Source: JAAKFL01 sp964629645
GTDB taxonomy: Bacteria; Chlamydiota; Chlamydiia; Chlamydiales; SLFE01
Reading direction: 5' to 3'
NCBI GenBank assembly: GCA_964629645.1
Contig: CAZVSU010000053.1
Location: forward strand, 1 to 18,117
Length of the DNA: 18,117 nucleotides
The notes beneath the pieces are model-generated. The model was not told the origin of the DNA. It did not search any database and was given only the letters and a program-made list of their open reading frames with translations. The translations under genes were made by a program, and so were the position numbers. Positions 6,706-14,396 of the stretch are shown here, piece by piece (position 1 is the first letter of the stretch; each line of letters opens with the position of its first letter).

Positions 6706-6867
6706 ATGTATAATCCAGAGGAACGAAAATACATAAAGGCAGCCATTAATTTAGTAGAATTATCGAAAAAACAACAAAATTTCAGCGATGGTAGAATTGA
6801 AGCAATAATTGATTACCTAAAAGAGGCAGACAAAATCATTAAAAATGCAAAAATAATTAGGGAATGA
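6706..6867 (+). CDS. 53-residue protein of unknown function
   Basis: This short ORF reads MYNPEERKYIKAAINLVELS at the start, then KKQQNFSDGRIEAIIDYLKE and ends KIIKNAKIIRE. It is highly charged and predicted to be almost entirely helical, with no membrane segment and no cysteines. Its stop overlaps the next ATG (ATGA at 6864-6867), which supports real, coupled translation despite the small size. An alternative ATG at 6698 gives only 12 codons. The base composition is very AT-rich compared with the tail genes on both sides. I do not recognise a family. It is the first gene of a promoter-ORF-ORF-terminator unit. Confidence 0.6.
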   Translation: MYNPEERKYIKAAINLVELSKKQQNFSDGRIEAIIDYLKEADKIIKNAKIIRE

Positions 6868-7151
6868 TTAGGGTTTTGTTGTACATAGATTTTCCTGTAA
6901 GGGCAACCCACAAAGATGACCTAAAAAAAGCTGCTGAAATAAACAAGTCATTAATGGAAAAAATTAATGGCACGTTTTTTAATTTGCCTTTTTTGCCAAC
7001 AAAAGATATGTCTTTTAATTTACTAGGTTTTTCAAAAGTATTTAATTACACAGATGAAGAATTTGAATGGCTAGAACAGCAAAGCAATATTTCTTTTGAA
7101 ATAGATTCCATAGTAATTCATTTTGATTATTTAGAAATTAATCTAAAATAA
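6864..7151 (+). CDS. 95-residue protein of unknown function
   Basis: This protein begins with a beta strand (MIRVLLYIDFPVR), then a charged helix HKDDLKKAAEINKSLMEKI. A middle part with FFNLPFLPTKDMSFNLLGF and a second acidic helix DEEFEWLEQQ follow, ending in the strand SIVIHFDYLEINLK. This suggests a small soluble alpha/beta fold. No catalytic motif, signal peptide or membrane segment is visible and I do not recognise a family. It overlaps the preceding ORF by ATGA and is followed after 24 bases by a terminator. GC content here is near 27% in the lines I counted, against about 42-55% in neighbouring structural genes, which suggests later acquisition. Confidence 0.65.
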   Translation: MIRVLLYIDFPVRATHKDDLKKAAEINKSLMEKINGTFFNLPFLPTKDMSFNLLGFSKVFNYTDEEFEWLEQQSNISFEIDSIVIHFDYLEINLK

Positions 7152-7175
7152 TCCAATTGACTACGGATAAACATT

Positions 7176-7200
7176 AAAGGGGCATATTGTCCCTTTTTTT
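7176..7200 (+). terminator. rho-independent terminator closing the small AT-rich unit
   Basis: AAAGGGGCA (7176-7184) pairs with TGTCCCTTT (7188-7196), with one G-T wobble and a three-base loop. T residues continue to 7200. The next promoter box starts two bases later, so termination and re-initiation are packed together, as at 4019-4074. Confidence 0.75.
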
Positions 7201-7201
7201 G

Positions 7202-7209
7202 TATCTTTG
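7202..7209 (+). promoter_or_regulatory. Bacteroidetes-type -7 element for the tape measure and tail-tip genes
   Basis: TATCTTTG matches TAnnTTTG and lies in TTTGTATCTTTG (7198-7209), identical to the string before the protease gene. The ATG at 7213 is three bases downstream. No TTTG is found at the usual -33 distance; that position is inside the terminator stem. The -7 box may be extended or the promoter may need an activator. Confidence 0.6.
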
Positions 7210-7212
7210 GGT

Positions 7213-9231
7213 ATGGAACAGCGGTTATCGGTAATTATTGAAGCGGACGTTAAGAAATTTAACCAAGCACTAGCACAGGCCGAAAAGAACCTAAAGAATG
7301 CGGAAAGCGTTTTTAAGCGGTCAACGGGTGAAGTTACCCGATTGGAGGCGGCCCTTGCAAAGCTATCAAACGAGTACAAAGCGGGATCAATATCAGAAAA
7401 GCAATTCCAGCAACAAGCCGAAAAGGTTTCCAAATCCTTACTAGAACAGCGGTCAGTTGTTCAGCAAAGCCAAAGCGAAATTAAACGTCTTGGTACAGCA
7501 ATCAATTCCATACAATCAAGCCGGGCAGCAACCCAAACCGGAAAGCTAGGCGGTCAAATGTCAAAGCTAACCGGACAGGTCCGGGGGGCTAATACAGTCG
7601 CGTTAGAATTTAACCGGATTATTCAGGATGCACCATTTGGTTTAATTGGTATTGGTAACAACCTGCAACAAGTAGCTGCAAACTTTTCAAATGTAAGCCG
7701 GGCAGCCGGTGGGACCCGTAAAGCTATTGTAGCAAGTCTTTCGGCATTAATAACACCTGCAAATTTGGCTTTACTTGCTATTTCCGCTATTACAGCCGGT
7801 TTCACAGCCTATCAAATGGGGGCGTTTGATTTTGCTAGTAAAACAAAGAAGGCAGCTAAAGAAGCTGAAAAGTTTGCGGATGAATTAGAGGAGTTTAAAA
7901 AAGCGTTGGATGGTGTGGCCGCTAGTCAGTTGAAGGGTGCGCAAAACGCAAAGAAAGAAGAAATACAATTAAAGGCATTAGTATCTCAGGCGCAAAACGC
8001 AAGCCTAACAACCAAACAAAGATTTGACGCGGTTAAGCAATTACAAAGCCAATTTCCTAAATACTTTGGAAACCTATCACAGGAGAAAATACTCAATGGT
8101 GATATTAGCGGGGTAGTAAAAGAATTAAGCTCTAATTTATTGGAATCAGCTAAAGCTAGGGCTTTTGTTGCAAGGGCAAGTGAAAACGCATCAAAAGTTC
8201 TTGATATTGAGTTTAGAGCAAACCAAAGGGTTAATGATATTATTGCCTTACAAAACAAATTAGAAGCTGAAAGGATAAAACTAAAATCAATAACCGGAAC
8301 ACAAGCACAGGCCGGGGCGCAAATAGCGCAATTAAAGGTTATTCAGCAAATCCAAAACATTGAAAGCCAAATAGACCAATTACGAGGCGAACAGGTAACC
8401 GATATACAGGAAATTGGCAAATTGAATGCTGAAAACCTAAAGCTGCAAGAAAAGACAAACGCATCCTTAGAGGCTGGTGGAACTTTAGTCGAAAATCTTA
8501 CTAATAAAACAAAAGAACTAGGTAAAGCATCACAAAAGGACTTTTTTAAGTTTCTGAAAGAGGACTTGAAGGAATACGAAAAAGGTTTTGAGGATACGAT
8601 TTTTAAAACTTTTAAGGATAGTGAAATTAAAGATATTGATCTAGGTTTAGATTTTAAATTTGATGATGCATTAAAAACCAATGAGTATGATCAGGCAATA
8701 TTAGACGCTATTGAAAAAACCAAGCAATTAGAATCGGTCGTAACAAATACAGGAGTTCAAATATCAAATGCGTTTGCAAACGCTTTCGCACAAGGTCTTG
8801 ATTCCGGGGAAAACTTTTTTGATGCGCTTGGTAAAGGATTCAAAGCTTTGCTAAAACAGATGGCTGCTCAACTGGCTGCTGCTGCATTTCTTAGAATATT
8901 AGCCGGACTTACTACAGGTGGAATTTCAACAGCATTTTCCGGCGCAGCTGCCTCTAATCCATTTGGGGCGTTATTTGGTGGGTTTAGGGCTAGTGGCGGT
9001 CCGGTTTCCTCCGGTAATAGCTACGTAGTAGGCGAACAGGGTCCGGAACTATTTATCCCGAAAACGTCCGGTACTATTATCCCTAACGGTGGAATGTCAA
9101 CAGCAAGCACACCTGCGGGTGGCGGTGAAATTACTGTAAATGTTGTGGGTAAGGTGATGAATAATGAAATAGTTCTTTCTAACCAACGAGGCCAACGAAG
9201 GAACGACAGGTATTATAATATTAGCTATTAA
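7213..9231 (+). CDS. tail tape measure protein
   Basis: This 672-residue protein has the family layout. An N-terminal coiled coil (about 10-100, with KKFNQALAQAEKNLKNAE) is followed by a conserved LEFNRIIQDAPFGLIGIGNN stretch (about 131-150). A hydrophobic region lies at about 170-200, then long coiled-coil segments to about 500. An alanine-rich hydrophobic part (AAQLAAAAFLRILAGL) leads to a glycine-rich end with ASGGPVSSGNSYVVGEQGPE and LFIPKTSGTIIPN. That last motif is common near the C-terminus of siphophage tape measures. At about 0.15 nm per residue, the length suggests a tail near 100 nm. ATG 7213 is chosen because the TTG at 7207 lies inside the promoter box. The stop shares one base with the next ATG. 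Confidence 0.92.
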   Translation: MEQRLSVIIEADVKKFNQALAQAEKNLKNAESVFKRSTGEVTRLEAALAKLSNEYKAGSISEKQFQQQAEKVSKSLLEQRSVVQQSQSEIKRLGTAINSIQSSRAATQTGKLGGQMSKLTGQVRGANTVALEFNRIIQDAPFGLIGIGNNLQQVAANFSNVSRAAGGTRKAIVASLSALITPANLALLAISAITAGFTAYQMGAFDFASKTKKAAKEAEKFADELEEFKKALDGVAASQLKGAQNAKKEEIQLKALVSQAQNASLTTKQRFDAVKQLQSQFPKYFGNLSQEKILNGDISGVVKELSSNLLESAKARAFVARASENASKVLDIEFRANQRVNDIIALQNKLEAERIKLKSITGTQAQAGAQIAQLKVIQQIQNIESQIDQLRGEQVTDIQEIGKLNAENLKLQEKTNASLEAGGTLVENLTNKTKELGKASQKDFFKFLKEDLKEYEKGFEDTIFKTFKDSEIKDIDLGLDFKFDDALKTNEYDQAILDAIEKTKQLESVVTNTGVQISNAFANAFAQGLDSGENFFDALGKGFKALLKQMAAQLAAAAFLRILAGLTTGGISTAFSGAAASNPFGALFGGFRASGGPVSSGNSYVVGEQGPELFIPKTSGTIIPNGGMSTASTPAGGGEITVNVVGKVMNNEIVLSNQRGQRRNDRYYNISY

Positions 9232-11834
9232 TGGCCTACGGTGAAAAATATTTCTATACGTATTGCGATTACGAGGATGTATTGCAAAAAATATCCATCC
9301 TTGAAAAGGATTACGTAGGCGAAAACTTTGAGGTTAGGGCTGCCCCTATTCCTTTTTCTGTTACATATGAAAGTACCTCCGATTACAAATTCGATCCTAT
9401 CCGGCCATCAAAGGCAAATATCAATTTGCTGTATGACGAAGGTTTTGACTTTGCCGAGTTCTGGACAGCTGACGAAAGGCAATACAAGGTAGAAAAATAT
9501 TACAACTGGAACCCGGACACCTCAACAGGCGAATTAAAATGGGTTGGCTATGTAGTTCCTGACGGGTTCAGCTATCTAATGCAGAACCGTATAAAGTATG
9601 CACACATTGAGGCGTCGGACGGGCTTAGTTCCCTTAAATCTATCCTGTTTCTTGACACTAACGGCAAACCATACGGAGTAAGGCAACCTAAGCTAACCTA
9701 CACACTGGAAAACGGGCAGATAATGCCATATTCGTTAATATTTACGGAAATATTACGAAAACTTGAATTGGATATTGATACATGGATAGCATTTGACGTG
9801 TACGAACGATCTATGAATAAATTTGGCGTTGGCCGTGAATTTGATCCGGCTTCACAGGCGTATAAGAACGTACGTACATACATTAACGATTCTACCAGAG
9901 ACGACATCCCGTATTGGCAGGAAAAGGGGCAGGTGTGGGATTGTGAAAGGGTGATGAAAGCCTTATTAACGGTATGGGGCGCAAAAGTATACCAAGAAAA
10001 CGGGGTATGGAAAATTAAGCGGGTAAACGTGGATGCAAACCGGGTTGGAAGGTACTGGCATCAATACAATACTTTGGGAGTGTACATAGGTCGCCAACAG
10101 GTAACCGGATCGGTAAATATTCCTTGCCGGTCCGTTACCGAGGTTTTGGTTGGTAGGGACCATGTAATTAGCATGGACAGGGTTTTCCAATCAGTCCGGG
10201 TAAATTACAAGTACAGCTTTGAAAAGGATGCAGGACAGGCGCAAAATAGGGTTAATAACGGGGATTTTGCCGAATGGGGTGCCTTTACTCCCGATGGCTG
10301 GCAAACGTACAATATGAACGTTGAAGAAACCACCCTAACCGGTGTTAATACGGATGGCATTACAACGGCTATGCGATTAACAAACGAAACAGCACAAAAA
10401 TCAAGGGGTTGGGTATGGAACCGGGATAACGAAATACAAATTAACGAGGGAGAAGAATTGTTTATTGAGTACTGGGAGCAAATTGCAGGCGGGGCTAATG
10501 AATTAAATTGGAACGGGCTCATTGGTTTTATTCTTATCGGTGAAAATGGCCAGGTATATTGCCTGGTAAACGCCGGGGTACGGGGTACCGTTGATAGCGA
10601 AGGAAATCAGACAAAAGGCCATACGGGTAGTTGGGTACGGCTAGAAGATTGGACAGTTGATTTTGTATTTGCCCCCCGGTTAGGATTAGATGCATTGAAT
10701 ACTATCTATTTTGGTTCATATCCGGAATTGTTATTCGAAGACAGGCAGGATTACATAGATAACGACTATTGGGCAAAGGTTGTAATACGTAGCCAAGGCG
10801 CACCAATTACGGGAAAGCTAAGTATCTTTATCCGTGGAGCCGCGAGGCGTGGCGCTTATTATCCAGGACAAATTTACAGAAAAACACGATATCCAACCTA
10901 TTACCCATTTCCGGGTGAAGAAAACAATAACCTACCAGATTGGAGGGAAGCTGATTTCTATACTAATGTACCAAACAACAAGCGTAGGCAGTATTACATN
11001 NNNNNNNNNNNNNNNNNNNNNNNNNNNNNNNNNNNNNNNNNNNNNNNNNNNNNNNNNNNNNNNNNNNNNNNNNNNNNNNNNNNNNNNNNNNNNNNNNNNG
11101 GATTAATCCTTGCAAAGTCTATACTTAACCAGTACAACAGGCCGTATCGAATGATTGACGGCGCAATAGCTGCAAGGGGGTTAGAATTTGGAACAGTTGT
11201 AACATTTTCGTCTTTGCCGTCTTTGCAATTTATTGTTCAGAGGGGCACTTTTTCGGATTACGACATAGAAAGCAACTTTGCAGGTACATTGGTGCAAATA
11301 GCGCAAAACGAAGAGATAAGTGGTGGATTTGATAACGGAAACACACTAGACGCTCAATACACGTTTACAGGTAATTTTCGATGCGTAAAGGACGTTGATA
11401 ATTTGAATACCGGAATACTTGAAACCGAAGCAATTGACATTAATAGTGCATCCGAGACGTTTGGAGAGGTGCAATGGATTACGGTTGGTGAAAACTTAGA
11501 TTATTGCCCGATCGGACAACCTACCTTGTATTATTGGGGTAGTTCCGGGGCGGTGCTTGATTTAAATGATTTGGTAACGACTCCATACGGACCAGATCAA
11601 GGTGGTGTAACGTTCCAATTCACTAATATAGATGGAAATTACTTATATTTGTTGCACCTGGATGATGGAACTTTAATAGAACAAGTGTATAACGCCTACC
11701 AGGGAAATATTGTATCGGATTGGCAATATTTAGCCGACATTGAAATAGATGGGTTCACGTACCGACAATTCAGAATAGATTTTATTACCGGGGCTTATGA
11801 AAATTACCCTTTAACTTTCGTATGGAATGCCTGA
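9231..11834 (+). CDS. large tail-tip / baseplate hub protein with carbohydrate-binding-like insert, interrupted by an N gap
   Basis: The reading frame runs through about 867 codons, of which about 34 cover undetermined bases (11000-11099). Position after the tape measure indicates a distal tail or hub protein. The N-terminal part (1-335) is strand-rich with LKWVGYVVPDGFSYLM and VMKALLTVWGAKVYQENGVWKI, repeats of a pattern seen in Bacteroidetes phage tail proteins. At about 338-545 a segment beginning NNGDFAEWG resembles a CBM4/9-type jelly roll, a probable host-surface-binding insert. After the gap, AKSILNQYNRPYRMIDGAI and FIVQRGTFSDYDIESNFAGT resemble hub/Tal domains that close the tail. The C-terminal 150 residues are strand-rich and unrecognised. 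The frame is kept across the gap only if it truly is 100 bases, so the gene could be longer or split. Confidence 0.75.
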   Translation: MAYGEKYFYTYCDYEDVLQKISILEKDYVGENFEVRAAPIPFSVTYESTSDYKFDPIRPSKANINLLYDEGFDFAEFWTADERQYKVEKYYNWNPDTSTGELKWVGYVVPDGFSYLMQNRIKYAHIEASDGLSSLKSILFLDTNGKPYGVRQPKLTYTLENGQIMPYSLIFTEILRKLELDIDTWIAFDVYERSMNKFGVGREFDPASQAYKNVRTYINDSTRDDIPYWQEKGQVWDCERVMKALLTVWGAKVYQENGVWKIKRVNVDANRVGRYWHQYNTLGVYIGRQQVTGSVNIPCRSVTEVLVGRDHVISMDRVFQSVRVNYKYSFEKDAGQAQNRVNNGDFAEWGAFTPDGWQTYNMNVEETTLTGVNTDGITTAMRLTNETAQKSRGWVWNRDNEIQINEGEELFIEYWEQIAGGANELNWNGLIGFILIGENGQVYCLVNAGVRGTVDSEGNQTKGHTGSWVRLEDWTVDFVFAPRLGLDALNTIYFGSYPELLFEDRQDYIDNDYWAKVVIRSQGAPITGKLSIFIRGAARRGAYYPGQIYRKTRYPTYYPFPGEENNNLPDWREADFYTNVPNNKRRQYYXXXXXXXXXXXXXXXXXXXXXXXXXXXXXXXXXXGLILAKSILNQYNRPYRMIDGAIAARGLEFGTVVTFSSLPSLQFIVQRGTFSDYDIESNFAGTLVQIAQNEEISGGFDNGNTLDAQYTFTGNFRCVKDVDNLNTGILETEAIDINSASETFGEVQWITVGENLDYCPIGQPTLYYWGSSGAVLDLNDLVTTPYGPDQGGVTFQFTNIDGNYLYLLHLDDGTLIEQVYNAYQGNIVSDWQYLADIEIDGFTYRQFRIDFITGAYENYPLTFVWNA
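11000..11099. other. run of exactly 100 undetermined bases (N)
   Basis: All bases from 11000 to 11099 are N. A round 100 is a common scaffold-gap placeholder whose true length may differ. The frame on both sides is the same if the length is taken literally. Confidence 1.
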
Positions 11835-14166
11835 CATAATTAATAGCAATTTCGATCCAAGGTTACCTTTCCCGCTTGATGTTCGGCAGCAAGTGCAGAA
11901 CATGAACGCACTATTTATGATCCCTCAAACGTCACGTTGGGAAGGGATGATTGTTTATGTCAGGTCGGCAGAATTACCGTACATTTTGCGAGGAGGTACG
12001 GATAATACTTTTTGGGAGCCGTTTCAGTTCAACGGTGGCGGTGGTTTGCTTCCAAACGGAATAGTCGTATATGGTGAAGCGCAACAGTCGGGAAACGATG
12101 TATTATTGAATGATGGATGGGTATGGAGAATTAATCAGGTAGACTACCAAAGTTCGGACGATACAATAGCAATTACCCCCGCAGCATCTGGTAATTTGCG
12201 AATTGATATTATCGTTGGAAATACTAGCGGTGAATTTGTAAAGGTAGTAGGTACAGAGGTTGAAAGCCCCGGCCCGGCCATCGAACCAAACATACCGGCG
12301 GATACGGTGCCATTAGTTCGGGTGGATGTGAACGATACTGGTATAGTTGCCATCGAGGAGTTTATATTGTCCGCCTTTGTCAGGTACGATATTAACGATC
12401 AAAACCTAAACCCATCGCATAGACAAAACGCCAGAACAAACATTCAGGCCGTAAGTAAAGACACGGACGATACAAGGACTGGAGGATTAACGAACGAAGG
12501 AAAAGTAACGGTTGATCTTGACGAAGCGTCCGCAGCTTTGCCTATCGTTGAAATTAAGCAACAAGGCGTAACAAAGCATGTTTTTACAGGCGACGAAGCC
12601 AGAATAATCCCACATTTGCTAAGGGTTAACAGCCCTATTTCCCCAACCGTCCGAGGTGCTAGTTTCCGGGGTAGTACAAACGGTGGAGACCCGATTTTTG
12701 AAATACAAAATGCAGGTGGTACAAAGATTTTCTACCCTCGTGGCACCGGGGGTATTGGTCAATTACGATCAAATGCATCTGATACCTCGATAAGAAGAGA
12801 CGAAAACTTTTTAACTTTTCCTGCAACAATTACCGGAACGGGAAAACTAAACGATGTTGCATTAGCCGACGGGGTAGGTATGATTCAATTTGGTGCCGAC
12901 GTTACAATCGTTTCGGGAATTGATCCAAACGGAGATCAAAAAGAATTAATAATATGGTCGGACAATGTAAACGGACTGACAATCACAGCCGAGGACACTG
13001 ATTCAATTGCTGCAAATAGATTTTTAAGAGAAATAAATGTCCCGTACCGTGTGCCTATAAAATTAATTTACAAGGGTACCATTAACCGATGGGTTCAAAC
13101 AGGCGGGATTGGATTAGAGGAGCAACCATTTAACCCGGATCAGTTTGAGATTGACCCCATTACCGATGAATTTCAAATCATTGACGGATTATTGGGAGGG
13201 GATGCAAATAAATTAGTTCCCGGGTATAATGATACCCTAGAACAAACAGAAGATACAATAGACGTTCCTTTTAGGCGTTTGATCGCAAGAAATGGAGTCT
13301 TTTTTGGATGTAGTTCTACTGGTGACAATAATAGGTTATATGTTTCAATGGATGGTAGAACATTTATCAAGGCTGGTACAACAGGGAGTATTGCAGCCTA
13401 TGCATTAGATGTTGCACCTCACGGAACTATTATTGTTGTTGATAGAACATCTGGCACAACAAATATAAAAAGATCAACAGATGGCGGTGCTACATTTGCA
13501 GATGCAACAATAGCTACTGCTTACGAAGTCACAGGAGTTAAGTATATTGGCGGCGGTAGATGGGTTGGTTCATGTAGGACCGGAACCGGAAACAGAGCAA
13601 TTTATTCAACGGACGATGGATTAAACTGGTCTTCCGCAACTACCTCAGAAGATAACCCTTACGAAGATATAGGTTTTGGCGGTGGATATGTATTTATGGT
13701 TGCTGGAACAGGAACTAATAGGGTACAGATAAGTACAGATAATGGAGAAACTTATACAGGGTCGGCCCCGGCACAAAATCAGTTTTGGGGAAAATGCCTA
13801 TTTTTTAAAGGGTCAATTGTGTTAGTTCGTGTCGGCGCTGGTATATTTGGAATTGGTGGGTATGTTACACATAGTGCAGATGGTGGAACAACATGGACGG
13901 AATCCTTACCTGCAGATGACGGAGCTCAACAATTAATAGATGCTAGTGTTATAGGTGATTGGCTTTATCTGTACGGAAATGATGGATATGTAATTAGAAG
14001 TAAAGATTTAGTAACAAAAGAAATAGTTTACGCTGCAAATGAATTAACTACTAATGAAATTTCAGGAATGTCAGAAACTGTTATTAATGGTTATTCTACA
14101 ATAATGGCAGTATGTTCTACGGGTACAAATGACAGAGTATTTTCAAACATAATTTATCCATCATGA
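11827..14166 (+). CDS. tail fibre / receptor-binding protein with C-terminal Asp-box (BNR) propeller
   Basis: This 779-residue protein overlaps the hub gene by eight bases. The N-terminal part (about 1-190) looks like a virion-attachment region, with QTSRWEGMIVYVRSAE and a strand-rich segment with LRIDIIVGNTSGEFVKV. The middle (about 190-470) has fibre-like strands (FRGSTNGGDPIFEIQNAGG). The C-terminus carries five Asp-box motifs: SMDGRTF (507-513), STDGGATF (550-557), STDDGLNW (594-601), STDNGETY (636-643) and SADGGTTW (683-690). The steady 42-47 residue spacing fits blades of a beta-propeller. Asp boxes occur in sialidases but are structural, and I see no sialidase catalytic arginine triad or FRIP motif, so glycan binding is more likely than cleavage. 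The propeller part is AT-richer than the N-terminal half. Confidence 0.8.
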   Translation: MPDIINSNFDPRLPFPLDVRQQVQNMNALFMIPQTSRWEGMIVYVRSAELPYILRGGTDNTFWEPFQFNGGGGLLPNGIVVYGEAQQSGNDVLLNDGWVWRINQVDYQSSDDTIAITPAASGNLRIDIIVGNTSGEFVKVVGTEVESPGPAIEPNIPADTVPLVRVDVNDTGIVAIEEFILSAFVRYDINDQNLNPSHRQNARTNIQAVSKDTDDTRTGGLTNEGKVTVDLDEASAALPIVEIKQQGVTKHVFTGDEARIIPHLLRVNSPISPTVRGASFRGSTNGGDPIFEIQNAGGTKIFYPRGTGGIGQLRSNASDTSIRRDENFLTFPATITGTGKLNDVALADGVGMIQFGADVTIVSGIDPNGDQKELIIWSDNVNGLTITAEDTDSIAANRFLREINVPYRVPIKLIYKGTINRWVQTGGIGLEEQPFNPDQFEIDPITDEFQIIDGLLGGDANKLVPGYNDTLEQTEDTIDVPFRRLIARNGVFFGCSSTGDNNRLYVSMDGRTFIKAGTTGSIAAYALDVAPHGTIIVVDRTSGTTNIKRSTDGGATFADATIATAYEVTGVKYIGGGRWVGSCRTGTGNRAIYSTDDGLNWSSATTSEDNPYEDIGFGGGYVFMVAGTGTNRVQISTDNGETYTGSAPAQNQFWGKCLFFKGSIVLVRVGAGIFGIGGYVTHSADGGTTWTESLPADDGAQQLIDASVIGDWLYLYGNDGYVIRSKDLVTKEIVYAANELTTNEISGMSETVINGYSTIMAVCSTGTNDRVFSNIIYPS

Positions 14167-14396
14167 TACCAAAAGACAAAATACTACATGTAATATCCGG
14201 ATTTATCTTGACATTCGGTATATGGGTGATATTTAGGAATGACCCGTGGGTTTGTTTTGGTATAGGTATGACAGTTGGGCTATTGAAAGAAGGGTTTTAC
14301 GATCGCTATTTCGGCGGCGTTGTTGAATGGATTGATTGGTTGGCTACTATATTTGGTTCTTTGCTTGCAACTTTATTTATACTTCTCATATCCTAA
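14163..14396 (+). CDS. small membrane protein, possible holin-type or accessory
   Basis: This 77-residue protein starts MIPKDKILHVISGFILT and has probably three membrane segments at about residues 8-25, 29-42 and 57-76. Charged residues (KEGFYDRYF, then EWIDW) lie between the second and third. The pattern DKxxH...KE..YD...D.. is shared by small membrane proteins of phages and bacteria (DUF2279-like), whose role is unclear. Its ATG overlaps the fibre stop by ATGA and its stop abuts the tailspike start, so it is translated within the tail-tip operon. A holin role is possible given size and topology. The better holin candidate is at 17858, so this could have another membrane role. Confidence 0.65.
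   Translation: MIPKDKILHVISGFILTFGIWVIFRNDPWVCFGIGMTVGLLKEGFYDRYFGGVVEWIDWLATIFGSLLATLFILLIS

Noticed and set aside
10551..10567. Hairpin CCAGG / CCTGG within the hub gene
   Set aside because: Short, inside coding sequence, no T tract and no gene boundary nearby.
13347..13897. Sialidase function for the fibre because of Asp boxes
   Set aside because: Asp boxes are structural; no FRIP motif or catalytic arginine triad is visible, so enzyme activity is not supported.
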